64,000 nucleotides of DNA from NCBI GenBank assembly GCA_964509295.1, contig CAZDWS010000002.1, forward strand, positions 186,001 to 250,000. Reading direction: 5' to 3'. Origin of the DNA: JBGSQR01 sp964509295 (GTDB taxonomy: Bacteria; Desulfobacterota; Desulfuromonadia; Geobacterales; Pseudopelobacteraceae). Positions 1 through 9,300 of the stretch are shown here, one piece after another (position 1 is the stretch's first letter; each line of letters opens with the position of its first letter). A program made the translations under genes and the position numbers. The notes under the pieces are model-generated. The model had not been told where the DNA came from, did no database searches, and worked only from the letters and a program-made list of their open reading frames with translations.

Positions 1-2
1 AG

Positions 3-161
3 ATCCAAGATGCCGAACGGCAGAAAGCGTTTGTGTGGTTATTAGAAAAATATTGCTCTGAGTTTATTGAAGAGGGGCTTGAATACATTGAGTCTGAGAG
101 CAAAAGAACAAAAATTGTGAAAATTGAAATTAGTCATATCAGCGGTAAGGCAAGAAGGTAG
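3..161 (+). CDS. C-terminal fragment of an unknown protein (5' end outside window)
   Basis: An open frame enters from the left edge and ends at TAG 159-161, giving 52 residues. The fragment is rich in charged residues (EKYCSEFIEEGLEYIESE, then KRTKIVKIEI), suggesting a soluble, partly helical tail. I recognise no family. An intrinsic terminator at 244-277 supports a real transcription unit ending here. The start and most of the protein lie outside the window. Confidence 0.5.
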   Translation: MQDAERQKAFVWLLEKYCSEFIEEGLEYIESESKRTKIVKIEISHISGKARR

Positions 162-243
162 CTTAACGTAAAAATGAGTAAATAAGGTAACCATTAGTTG
201 TGGTTTATGGTGCAAAATAATTCTTATTCATAAACAATAAAAA

Positions 244-277
244 CAGCCACATCTTGTGCAGATGTGGCTGTTTTTAT
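244..277 (+). terminator. Intrinsic terminator
   Basis: A perfect 11-bp stem (CAGCCACATCT / AGATGTGGCTG) with a 5-nt loop is followed by TTTTTATT. It closes the transcript of the gene that enters from the left. The rest of 162-455 holds no gene, only the promoter of the next operon. Confidence 0.85.
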
Positions 278-382
278 TCAGGCAGGATAGAGTGCTTGGC
301 AGGTTATTACAGTTGGTTTGAGATGTTGCTGATTTATATATAGATACAAAAATGAAGCAGCTATTCATAAATAATAATCAAA

Positions 383-410
383 TTGACTTGTGGACTTCAA
401 GTGATATTCT
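383..410 (+). promoter_or_regulatory. Sigma-70-type promoter of the FecR operon
   Basis: TTGACT (383-388), a 16-nt spacer and TATTCT (405-410) lie about 45 nt upstream of the FecR-domain gene. The surrounding DNA is AT-rich. Predicted by consensus match only. Confidence 0.45.
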
Positions 411-455
411 TATATCATTGAAAAATATGTATTTTATTCCGACGAGGAGTGCAGT

Positions 456-905
456 ATGCAAATTGTCTACACAAAGATTTTGACAGTGTTGATATTGATT
501 GTAGCCACTTCGGTGTATGGCTCTTCAATTGATCATGTCGGGATTGTCAAGTCCCTGTCCGGTGAAGTCAGTGTCTTAAGGGAAGGACATATCATCAAGG
601 CGACACCGAATTTTAAACTGCAGGTAGCTGATGTTATACAGACGGGGCCTGACGGTAAAACCGGACTGATACTTGAGGATGATACTGTTATTTCCATGGG
701 TTTTAACAGCAGGATCGCAATTAAAAGTTTCATATTTCAGCCGAATGAGAAAAAACTGTCTCTTGTGGCAACGGTGTTTCGTGGAACGATTTCATTTCTG
801 TCAGGACAGATTGCCAAGCTGGCCCCGGACCTGGTGCGTATTGAAATACCGCATGCTACGGTTGGAATCAGGGGTACGCATGTTCTTGTTCAGGTTGATG
901 AGTAA
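456..905 (+). CDS. FecR-domain exported protein
   Basis: The 149-residue protein has an N-terminal signal peptide (about residues 1-23, ending VYGSS). A FecR-type beta domain follows: GIVKSLSGEVSVLREG, ADVIQTGPDGKTGLILEDDTV and IPHATVGIRGTH are the typical blocks. FecR domains are periplasmic ligand- or signal-sensing modules; this protein has no membrane anchor or anti-sigma segment, so it is not a classical FecR anti-sigma factor. RBS GACGAGGAG precedes the ATG. It is the first gene of an operon with an OmpA-like lipoprotein and a CHASE2 hybrid kinase, so it probably contributes to envelope sensing. That role is inferred from context. Confidence 0.8.
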   Translation: MQIVYTKILTVLILIVATSVYGSSIDHVGIVKSLSGEVSVLREGHIIKATPNFKLQVADVIQTGPDGKTGLILEDDTVISMGFNSRIAIKSFIFQPNEKKLSLVATVFRGTISFLSGQIAKLAPDLVRIEIPHATVGIRGTHVLVQVDE

Positions 906-942
906 TTGATATTCTGATTTGCTATGAAAGTGAGGTCGGATT

Positions 943-1542
943 ATGGGCATCACGGTAAAATTGTCAGCACTGCTTTTCTTGATTTTTCTTGCCAGCGGCT
1001 GTGCAAATAAGACGATGGTTGTCCTGGCACCGGATCAGGATGGCAAAACCGGTGTCATTTCCATTGGTAACCAGGCGGGGAATATAGTCATAAATTCTCC
1101 ATACCAGGCAACCACCATTGCCAGTGCTAATGAAATGCCAACGGCGCCTTCGCCCCTTGGTAAGGAAAAAACTGATCACATATTTAAAGAAGCCCTTTCC
1201 ATTCAACCTAAAAAACCGATCCACTTTTTACTCTACTTTGAGAGAGAAACCACTCTTACCTCTGATTCAATTAAACTTGTACCTGATATTATAGCCGCGA
1301 TTCAGGACCGTAGCTCCAGGGACATCTCCGTAGTAGGGCATACGGATACCGTGGGTAGCAAGCAGTATAACACCGTATTGTCGCTCAACAGAGCTGCAGC
1401 AGTAAAAGACATTCTTGTTAGAAGCGGGGTTAACTCTAATACTATAGGGCTCACTTCGCATGGAAAAGAAAACCCACTGGTTCCAACGGGAGACAATGTG
1501 AATGAGCCTAAAAACAGGCGTGTCGAGGTTGTTGTCAGATAG
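943..1542 (+). CDS. OmpA/Pal-like peptidoglycan-binding lipoprotein
   Basis: The 199-residue protein has a lipoprotein signal with lipobox LASGC (Cys about residue 20). The C-terminal half (about 95-199) is an OmpA-like peptidoglycan-binding domain, shown by FERETTLTSDS, VVGHTDTVGSKQYN, LSLNRAAAVKDIL, LTSHGKENPL and NRRVEVVV. The middle is low-complexity linker. Such proteins tether the outer membrane to murein. The stop overlaps a possible GTG of the next gene, indicating translational coupling with the CHASE2 kinase. It may act as its murein-contact partner, which is inference. Confidence 0.85.
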   Translation: MGITVKLSALLFLIFLASGCANKTMVVLAPDQDGKTGVISIGNQAGNIVINSPYQATTIASANEMPTAPSPLGKEKTDHIFKEALSIQPKKPIHFLLYFERETTLTSDSIKLVPDIIAAIQDRSSRDISVVGHTDTVGSKQYNTVLSLNRAAAVKDILVRSGVNSNTIGLTSHGKENPLVPTGDNVNEPKNRRVEVVVR

Positions 1543-1556
1543 TGGGGACCTGGATA

Positions 1557-4499
1557 ATGCCGGATTTATTCAATAAAAAGTATGGACCGACCAGACTTAT
1601 ACTGTTTGTCGGACTATTGTTCAGTTTATTTGTAAGTGCAATTTATCTCGTAAATCCCGTTTTTATCAATACAACAAACAACAGAACAACTGATGCTGTC
1701 ATGGCCTTTGCGCCTACGAAGCAGGTATCAGGCTTGGTTGTAATTGTTGATATTGATAATAGCAGCCTGGCACGATTTGGCCAGTGGCCATGGTCCAGGG
1801 ATTTACTGGCACAACTTCTTGAAACTATCAATTCCTCAGGTGCAGCTGTTATTGGACTGGACCTTCTTCTGGCTGAACCGGATCGTACCTCCGCAGCCGT
1901 TCCTGAAAAAAACTCCAATATTAAATCTGGTAGTAAAGCTGTGATGTCTGGTGTTCCATCTGCTTTGATGGATAACGACACTAAATTGGCGAGTACCTTG
2001 AGTAAGGGGTCATATGTTCTTGGATATGAATTTTTATTTGGAAACAGGTTGATTTCACAGAGTTCGTTTGAGCTGCATCCTCCAGGGGTTGTTTGGGTAA
2101 ATATTCCGGACGAAGGTCTGAGTCAAACTGATTTCTTTAAAGCCCAGGCGGTTGTGAGTAACCGCCTGCTTTTTTCAAAAACGGTTACACACTCCGGATT
2201 TATGAATGCAACCCCGGATAATGACGGAATTCTTCGGCGTCTGCCGATGTTGATCAGGTACGATGGCACGGTCTATCCCTCGCTTTCAATGGCTATGCTT
2301 ATGAAATACAGCGAGGGTAATCAAGTTGAAATCAGGCAACAAGATGCAGGCCTCCTTGATATCAAAGTTGGAACAAGATCTCTTCAGATCGATACTCAGG
2401 GGAATATGATCGTTAGATTCTTGCAACAGGCTGATTTGATTTCGACAATTACAGCCGAAATGATTCTTGATGGCAAATATTCCCCTCAACAGCTTAATGG
2501 CAAAATTGTTCTGGTCGGTTCCTCGGCGGCAGGTTTGGATCAGGTTTACCAGACGCCTGTAATGCCAATTCACAGCCATGTGGGTGTTCATGCGCAGGCG
2601 CTGGACAATCTGCTGACAGGTCAACTGGTCGTCAGGACAAAAATAGTCACCATTTATGAAGTCCTGTTTAGTCTGCTGTTTGCTGCAATTACCGCTCTTT
2701 TGGTCGCACGGTGGGGAATTATTCCTGCTGCTGCTATGAGTGTGTCTTTGATGGCTATCTGCTGGATCGGAGCTGTGTTTCTTTTTAAAACAAAAAGTCT
2801 GCTTTTTTCACCGCTGTTGCCAACAACATTGATTATTCTGAATTACTCTCTTTTGACTATTGTTAAAACCTGGAAAATTCAGCAAGCCGCCATAAAAGAA
2901 ACTGAAAGCACCTTGATCCTATTGAAATCAAGTGAAAAGACTCTTGATTCAATAATCAAAACGGTGCCGGATATCATCTTTCGTCTGGATTCGACAGGCT
3001 GCATAACATTTATCAGCCCGGCAATTACCAGGTATACAGATTCAAGTGATTCCCTGATTGGCCATTCCATTTTTGAACTGGTTGCACCGGAGGATTTGGA
3101 GAAGGCACAGCACAGACTAAATGAAAAAAGAACAGGCAAGCGAGCGACCCGCAGCCTGGAATTACGCCTGATACTACCTCAAAAACAGGGTTTAAATGCA
3201 GCAGATACCGGTTATTTCAGTGTGTCTGCAGAAGGAATTTATAAAAATGATGCACCAAACCCAGGCGAGTTTATCGGTACTCAGGGTATCCTTCGAGATA
3301 TTACCGAGCAGAAAAAAATGGAGGAGAAGCTGTTACAAGCCAGGAAATTGGAGGCAATCGGAAGCCTTGCTGCCGGGGTTGCCCATGATCTTAATAATAT
3401 ATTAGCCGGTTTGGTTACTTATCCGGATCTGCTTTTGCTGGAATTGCCAAAAGACAGTCCTTTGCGGGAAAAAATTGCAATAATCCAACAGTCGGGCAAA
3501 AATGCCGCAGCTATAGTTCAGGATATGCTGACTCTTGGGAGACGCGGTGTAAAAACCGGTGAAGTGGTTGATCTGAATGTGATTGTTTCAGATTACAATG
3601 TGTCGCTGGAATTTGAAGCCATAATGAAATACCATCCCAAAACCGTGCTGGAGCTGGACCTTGCACCAGACCTTTTGAAAGTTATGGGCTCCAGATCCCA
3701 TCTGGCCAAGGCAATAATGAACCTGTTGAATAATGCTGCAGAAGCAATGCCTGCTGGAGGCAAAATCACTTTGTCTACTTATAACAAGTTTCTTGATAAC
3801 ACAATAAAGCTGTATGAAGAGATCCCGCCTGGTGAGTATGTTTGTATCTCTGTTCAGGATGAAGGGGTTGGAATTTCGAGTGAAGATATTCAGAGGATTT
3901 TTGAGCCGTTTTACAGTAAAAAGTCAATGAAAAGAAGTGGATCCGGCCTGGGGATGACTGTTATATGGGCTACGGTTAAGGACTTGGGGGGATATATTGA
4001 TATTCAAAGTACTGAAGGTGAAGGAGCTCTCTTCGAGTTATATCTTCCTGCAACCCGCAATGAAGCAGCAATGTCAACAAAGAGGAATGTGCTTGAAGAT
4101 TACATCGGAACAGAATCGATTGTGATTGTTGATGATATGCCGGAACAGTTACTGATTGCGACTAAAATGCTTACCAAGTTAGGGTATTCAGTTGCCTCCT
4201 TTGCCAGTGGTGAAGCAGTGGTTGATTACCTTTGTTTACATAATGCGGATCTGGTTGTACTTGATATGATAATGCCTGGTGGCATGGATGGTTTGGATAC
4301 CTATATTCGTATTAATGAAATCCACCCTGGACAAAAAACCATAATAACAAGTGGTTATGCAGAATCTGATCGAGTTGCAGCATTACAAAAACTTGGGGCA
4401 GGGGCTTATGTTCAAAAGCCTTATACTCTCGAAAAATTGGGTCTTGCAGTCAGGAAAGAGCTGGACCGCAGTAGTTTCGCAAGAATCAAAATGGATTAA
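1557..4499 (+). CDS. CHASE2-PAS hybrid sensor histidine kinase with C-terminal receiver
   Basis: A large membrane sensor (980 residues from ATG 1557). After one N-terminal membrane helix comes an extracytoplasmic CHASE2 domain (about 45-370: VVIVDIDNSSLARFGQWPWSR), then three membrane helices (about 370-440) and a PAS domain (about 455-585). The HisKA box contains GSLAAGVAHDLNNIL with phospho-acceptor His610. HATPase motifs include NLLNNAAEAMP, DEGVGISSEDI and GSGLGM. A receiver domain carries IVDDMPEQ and LDMIMPG, with Asp903 as the likely acceptor. An upstream in-frame GTG at 1542 overlaps the previous stop, but ATG 1557 is preceded by GGGGAC at good spacing and is preferred. The ligand is unknown. 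No separate response regulator with an output domain lies nearby, so the phosphate may go to a distant partner. Confidence 0.9.
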   Translation: MPDLFNKKYGPTRLILFVGLLFSLFVSAIYLVNPVFINTTNNRTTDAVMAFAPTKQVSGLVVIVDIDNSSLARFGQWPWSRDLLAQLLETINSSGAAVIGLDLLLAEPDRTSAAVPEKNSNIKSGSKAVMSGVPSALMDNDTKLASTLSKGSYVLGYEFLFGNRLISQSSFELHPPGVVWVNIPDEGLSQTDFFKAQAVVSNRLLFSKTVTHSGFMNATPDNDGILRRLPMLIRYDGTVYPSLSMAMLMKYSEGNQVEIRQQDAGLLDIKVGTRSLQIDTQGNMIVRFLQQADLISTITAEMILDGKYSPQQLNGKIVLVGSSAAGLDQVYQTPVMPIHSHVGVHAQALDNLLTGQLVVRTKIVTIYEVLFSLLFAAITALLVARWGIIPAAAMSVSLMAICWIGAVFLFKTKSLLFSPLLPTTLIILNYSLLTIVKTWKIQQAAIKETESTLILLKSSEKTLDSIIKTVPDIIFRLDSTGCITFISPAITRYTDSSDSLIGHSIFELVAPEDLEKAQHRLNEKRTGKRATRSLELRLILPQKQGLNAADTGYFSVSAEGIYKNDAPNPGEFIGTQGILRDITEQKKMEEKLLQARKLEAIGSLAAGVAHDLNNILAGLVTYPDLLLLELPKDSPLREKIAIIQQSGKNAAAIVQDMLTLGRRGVKTGEVVDLNVIVSDYNVSLEFEAIMKYHPKTVLELDLAPDLLKVMGSRSHLAKAIMNLLNNAAEAMPAGGKITLSTYNKFLDNTIKLYEEIPPGEYVCISVQDEGVGISSEDIQRIFEPFYSKKSMKRSGSGLGMTVIWATVKDLGGYIDIQSTEGEGALFELYLPATRNEAAMSTKRNVLEDYIGTESIVIVDDMPEQLLIATKMLTKLGYSVASFASGEAVVDYLCLHNADLVVLDMIMPGGMDGLDTYIRINEIHPGQKTIITSGYAESDRVAALQKLGAGAYVQKPYTLEKLGLAVRKELDRSSFARIKMD

Positions 4500-4522
4500 A
4501 TTTTGTGAATCAGGAGGCGGTT

Positions 4523-5257
4523 ATGAGTCAATCACTCTGTTATGTTGTTTTTTTTATATTTCTATTGGTTACACCATGTCGGGCCGGGTTTTTCGATGAC
4601 CTAACGCGTGAAGTTTTCTCGCCAGCCCAGCAGAATTCTTCGCTTGATAACAATACAATTGTCAAAGGGTTGAAAGAGGCCCTGGCGACCGGTACGGAGC
4701 GAGCCGTGGCGCAGGTGTCAAAACCTGATGGTTATTTCAATAACCAACTTATCAAAATCCTACTGCCGGACAAGGTGCAGCAGGCAGCAGACCTGCTTGG
4801 CAAAGTGGGGTATCAGCAGCAGGTTGATGATTTTGTCCTGAGTATGAACAGGGCGGCGGAAAAGGCTGCACCGAAAGCGGCCAAGTTTTTTGGTGATGCC
4901 ATCAGGGCAATGACCATTGAGGATGCAAAAGAAATTCTCAACGGTGGAGATAATGCAGCTACAAAGTTTTTTGAGAAGAAAACCAGAACGCAGTTGTTTG
5001 AGTCCTTCAAGCCGAGTGTTTCGAAAAGCATGGAGCAGGTGGGTACTGCCCGTGCTTACAAGGAGATGATCGGAAAGTTTGAGTCAATCCCGCTGGCATC
5101 TTTTGTTGGAACTCCGTCTCTGGACCTGGATGACTCCATAACCAATAAGGCGTTGGATGGACTTTTTTTGATGGTTGGAGAAGAGGAAAAGAAAATCAGG
5201 ACTAATCCGGCTGCCCAGACAACGTCACTGTTGAAAAAGGTTTTTGGGGTTAAATAG
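4523..5257 (+). CDS. DUF4197 family exported protein
   Basis: The 244-residue protein has a signal peptide (about 1-20, ending CRAGFF). The rest is the helical DUF4197 fold, with characteristic blocks VKGLKEALATGTERAV, PDKVQQAADLLGKVG, DDFVLSMNRAAEKAAPKAAKFF and ITNKALDGLFLMVGEEEKKIR. ATG 4523 is chosen because AGGAGG ends 5 nt upstream; an in-frame GTG at 4505 lies before that RBS. The biochemical function of the family is unknown. It is last in the FecR-OmpA-CHASE2 operon. Confidence 0.85.
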   Translation: MSQSLCYVVFFIFLLVTPCRAGFFDDLTREVFSPAQQNSSLDNNTIVKGLKEALATGTERAVAQVSKPDGYFNNQLIKILLPDKVQQAADLLGKVGYQQQVDDFVLSMNRAAEKAAPKAAKFFGDAIRAMTIEDAKEILNGGDNAATKFFEKKTRTQLFESFKPSVSKSMEQVGTARAYKEMIGKFESIPLASFVGTPSLDLDDSITNKALDGLFLMVGEEEKKIRTNPAAQTTSLLKKVFGVK

Positions 5258-5305
5258 CTTAGAAATGCTCAACGAAAAACACAATACCTTTTTACTTGAC
5301 ATTTA

Positions 5306-5330
5306 TGGCAATTGGTAATACCAATTGCCA
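5306..5330. promoter_or_regulatory. PdhR/LldR-like palindromic operator, distal
   Basis: A perfect 12-bp dyad (TGGCAATTGGTA / TACCAATTGCCA) around one central base contains ATTGGT-N3-ACCAAT, the consensus known for FadR-subfamily GntR regulators such as PdhR and LldR. It lies about 285 bp upstream of carbonic anhydrase. A second copy of the core is at 5552-5564. The rest of 5258-5615 is AT-rich, with further dyads CATCAG-T-CTGATG (5394-5406) and TCTGATCAGA (5501-5510), and no gene. Confidence 0.55.
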
Positions 5331-5551
5331 TGATGTTTTTTATGTCTTTTAATTGAATGTTATTAGTTGGTTTTAAATATTAAATTTCAAATTCATCAGT
5401 CTGATGTTTTGATTTTTGAATGTTTACTTCCTGCATTTATAGTAGACACTGGCTGATTCGGCAGTATTATTTGAAATGAAGTTTATAATCCTGATGATTG
5501 TCTGATCAGATATATAGTTTTTTGATACTGTTGCTGGATTGATCATATTTT

Positions 5552-5564
5552 TTGGTATTACCAA
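5552..5564. promoter_or_regulatory. PdhR/LldR-like palindromic operator, proximal
   Basis: TTGGTA-T-TACCAA repeats the core of the dyad at 5306-5330. It lies about 50 bp upstream of the carbonic anhydrase start, where it could overlap a promoter. Two identical cores about 240 bp apart suggest looping or cooperative binding by one regulator. The regulator gene is not in the window. Confidence 0.55.
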
Positions 5565-5615
5565 TTGCAGCTTGGACTATGTGTAGGCAGATATTGAAAG
5601 CTGAGCAGGAGACAT

Positions 5616-6245
5616 ATGAAAGCACTTCCAAGACTTCTCAGAAACAATAGGAAATGGTCTGAAAAAGTAAGATTGTCAGAGCCGGGCTTTTTTTCCAAGC
5701 TTGTGCATCAGCACACCCCGGATTACCTCTGGATCGGTTGTTCCGATAGCCGTGTTCCGGCCAATGAAATTGTCGGGCTGTTGCCTGGTGAACTGTTTGT
5801 GCATCGCAATGTTGCCAATCTGGTGATTCACACGGACATGAACTGTCTGTCCGTATTGCAGTATGCTGTTGATATCCTCAAAATCAAGCATGTCATAGTT
5901 TGCGGGCATTATGGCTGTGGCGGTATCAAGTACGCGATGGATAAAAAACCACACGGACTGGTTGATAACTGGCTGCGCCATGTGCGCGATACCTATCAAC
6001 GGAATCATCAGCAGTTGGATGCCATCAGCGGAAAAACAGCCAGATTGAGAAGGCTGTGCGAGTTGAATGCTATTGAGCAGGTTGTAAATGTGGGTAATAC
6101 GACAATTATCCAGGATGCATGGGAGCGGGGGCAGGACGTAACCGTCCATGGCTGGATCTATGATCTGGCCGATGGACTGGTGAAGGACCTGGAGGTGAGT
6201 CTCTCCACACGTAGTGAACTGGAGGTATTGCAGAGAAGGGTGTGA
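5616..6245 (+). CDS. can: Beta-class carbonic anhydrase
   Basis: Interconverts CO2 and bicarbonate using a zinc ion. The 209-residue protein carries WIGCSDSRVPANEIVGLLPGE (Cys ligand plus the Asp/Arg dyad), HRNVAN, and VCGHYGCGGIK with the His and second Cys ligands. Length matches the plant/E. coli-type beta family. RBS AGGAGA precedes the ATG. Pyruvate carboxylase, a bicarbonate-consuming enzyme, starts 84 bp downstream on the same strand. This enzyme therefore plausibly supplies its substrate, and the two may be co-transcribed. Confidence 0.95.
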   Translation: MKALPRLLRNNRKWSEKVRLSEPGFFSKLVHQHTPDYLWIGCSDSRVPANEIVGLLPGELFVHRNVANLVIHTDMNCLSVLQYAVDILKIKHVIVCGHYGCGGIKYAMDKKPHGLVDNWLRHVRDTYQRNHQQLDAISGKTARLRRLCELNAIEQVVNVGNTTIIQDAWERGQDVTVHGWIYDLADGLVKDLEVSLSTRSELEVLQRRV

Positions 6246-6329
6246 TACTGCTGCCTTCAAAAGTGAAGCCGGGAATTCCGGCATTAGTGCAAATGATAGT
6301 AGAACAAACCTGACCAGGAGATTGATCAC

Positions 6330-9300
6330 ATGCAGAAGCAGAAATTCAAAAAAGTAATGGCTGCAAATCGAGGCGAGATTGCTATTCGTATTTTTCGTGC
6401 CTGTGCTGAACTGGATATCAGTACTGTTGCGATTTATTCGGAAGAGGATAAGCTTTCGCTTCACCGCTACAAGGCTGATGAGGCCTACCTGATTGGCAAA
6501 GGCAAAGCGCCGGTTGATGCCTATCTGGGCATTGATGAGATTATTGCACTTGCTCTTAAGATCGGAGTAGATGCAATTCATCCCGGTTATGGTTTTCTCT
6601 CGGAAAATGCTGAATTTGCAGAGAAGTGTGAGAAAAACGGAATTGTGTTCATCGGCCCGACTGCCGATATGCAGCGAGCCCTCGGTGACAAGGTGGCAGG
6701 ACGTAAAGCAGCTGTTTCTGCCGGCGTAAGCGTTGTTCCCGGTACTGAAAACCCGATCCAGACCGAAGCAGAAGCGCTGGCCTTTGCCAAAGAGTGCGGC
6801 TATCCGATCATCATCAAGGCTTCGTCGGGCGGCGGCGGTCGCGGCATGCGCGTTGCCAACAATGAAAAAGAGCTTCTGGAAGGCCTGGTTGCCGCCAGCA
6901 GCGAAGCTCAGGCTTCCTTTGGCAATGCCGAGGTTTTTCTGGAGCGTTACCTGCTGAATCCGAAACATATTGAAGTTCAGATCATGGGCGACAATTACGG
7001 CAATCTGGTACACTTCTACGAGCGTGACTGTTCCGTACAGCGCCGCCACCAGAAGGTTGTCGAGTTTGCTCCGTCCCTGTGCCTGAACGATCAACAGCGC
7101 GAAGATCTCTGTAATGCCGCCTTGAAGATTGCAGGCAAAGTCGGCTACCGTAATGCCGGTACCATAGAATTTCTGGTGGACCAGCAGGGACGCCACTATT
7201 TTATCGAAATGAATCCGCGCATTCAGGTTGAGCATACGGTCACGGAAATGATTACCGGTCGTAATCTGGTACAGAATCAGATTTTGATCGCCAGCGGTCA
7301 CGCCCTTTCCGATCCTGAGATCGACATACCTTCCCAGAGCGCGATTCAGATGCGTGGTTATGCCATCCAGTGCCGTGTAACAACAGAAGATCCGGAAAAC
7401 AACTTTGCCCCTGACTTCGGCATGCTGACCACCTATCGTTCAGCCGGTGGCTGCGGAGTTCGACTGGATGCGGGCAATGCAACAACCGGAGCCAGGATTA
7501 CACCCCATTATGACTCGCTGCTGGTCAAGGCGATTACCTGGGGACTTACACTGGAGTCGGCGGCACACGTCATGGACAGGGCCCTGCGTGAGTTCAGAAT
7601 CCGTGGTGTGAAAACAAATATCGGTTTCCTTGAAAATGTTGTTTCCCATCCCGTATTCCTTAAGGGTGAATGTGACACCTCGTTCATAGAAAAACATCCT
7701 GAGCTGTTGATCATTCCGGTAAAAAAGGATCGCGGCACCAAGATCCTCAATTTCCTTGGCGATGTTGCCGTCAACGGTACTCCCGGCGTAGCAAAGAGTG
7801 TCAAGTCCAGTGATTTTCAGGATGCTCCCGTACCAGAAATTAACACTTTGCTGGCCAGACCGGCCGGTACCCGCGACCTGCTCAAACAGCTCGGTCCGGA
7901 AGGTTTATCCAGATGGATTCTGGAACAGAAGAAACTTCTGCTTACTGATACGACCATGCGTGACGCCCACCAGTCCAACCTGGCCACACGCGTCCGTTCC
8001 TATGACATACTCAAGATTGCCGAGCCCACATCCTACCTGGGTGCCGAACTTTTCTCACTTGAATGCTGGGGTGGTGCCACTTTTGATGTGGCAATGCGCT
8101 TTCTGAAAGAAGATCCCTGGCAGCGTCTGTATGCCCTGTCTGAAAAAATACCCAATGTAATGCTGCAGATGCTTCTGCGCGGATCCAACGCGGTCGGGTA
8201 TACCAATTATCCGGACAATGTGGTGCAGAGGTTCGTTCAGGAGGCGGCAGCTTCCGGTATCGACATTTTCCGCGTGTTCGATTCGCTGAACTGGACAAGA
8301 GGGATGCAGGTGGCCATGGAAGCGGTCCAGAAGAGCGGCAAGGTCTGTGAAGCTGCCATTTGCTACACCGGCGATATCATGGATCCCAAGCGGGACAAGT
8401 ATCCACTGGAATACTACATCAGCATGGCAAAAGAGCTGGAGAAGATGGGTGCCCACATCCTTGCCATCAAGGATATGGCCGGTCTGTTGAAGCCATTCGC
8501 CGCCCACAAGCTGGTCAAGGCTTTGAAGGAAAATATCGGAATTCCGGTTCAGCTGCATACCCATGACACCTCATCAAACGGTGCAGCAACGTTGCTGATG
8601 GCCAGTGAAGCAGGTGTTGACATTGTGGATGCCGCCCTGTCCTCCATGTCCGGCGTTTCCGCACAGCCAAGCCTGAATGCAATTGTCTCAGCTCTGGAAG
8701 GTACGGAACGAGATCCGCTGGTCAATGCCCGTGGCCTGCAGCAGCTCTCCAATTACTGGGAAACGGTACGTGATTATTACGAACCGTTCGAATCCGGCCT
8801 CAAAAGCGGCAATACGGAAGTCTACATGCACGAGATTCCGGGTGGCCAGTATTCCAACTTCAAGCCGCAGGTGGCCGGAATGGGTCTGCTGCACAGATGG
8901 GAAGAGTGCAAGGAAATGTACGGCAAGGTCAACCACCTCTTCGGCGATATAGTCAAAGTTACTCCAACCTCCAAGGTCGTTGGTGATATGGCCATCTTTA
9001 TGGTCAAAAACAATCTGCAGCCGGAAGATCTGTTTACTGCAAAAGATGAACTGGCCTTTCCGGAATCGGTTGTGGGCATGTTCAAGGGACAGCTGGGACA
9101 GCCCCATAACGGCTGGCCTGTTGAACTGCAAAAAATTATTCTCAAGGGTGAAAAACCGATCACCTGCCGTCCGGGTGAGCTGATGGAGCCGGTTGATTTT
9201 GAAAAGGAACGTGCAGCATTGGCAGAAAAGCTTGGTCATCCCATTGATGACAAGGCGCTGCTTTCCCATATTCTCTATCCGAATGTCTATCCGGAATTCG

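Noticed and set aside
5616..6245. A minus-strand gene opposite carbonic anhydrase as a regulatory antisense RNA
   Set aside because: No promoter or terminator was seen for such a transcript, so there is no support beyond the open frame.
5676..7301. A 541-codon open frame on the minus strand across carbonic anhydrase and the first third of pyruvate carboxylase
   Set aside because: Both plus-strand genes are unmistakable by motif. The antisense product shows no recognisable domain, no RBS and the composition expected of a reverse-frame shadow.
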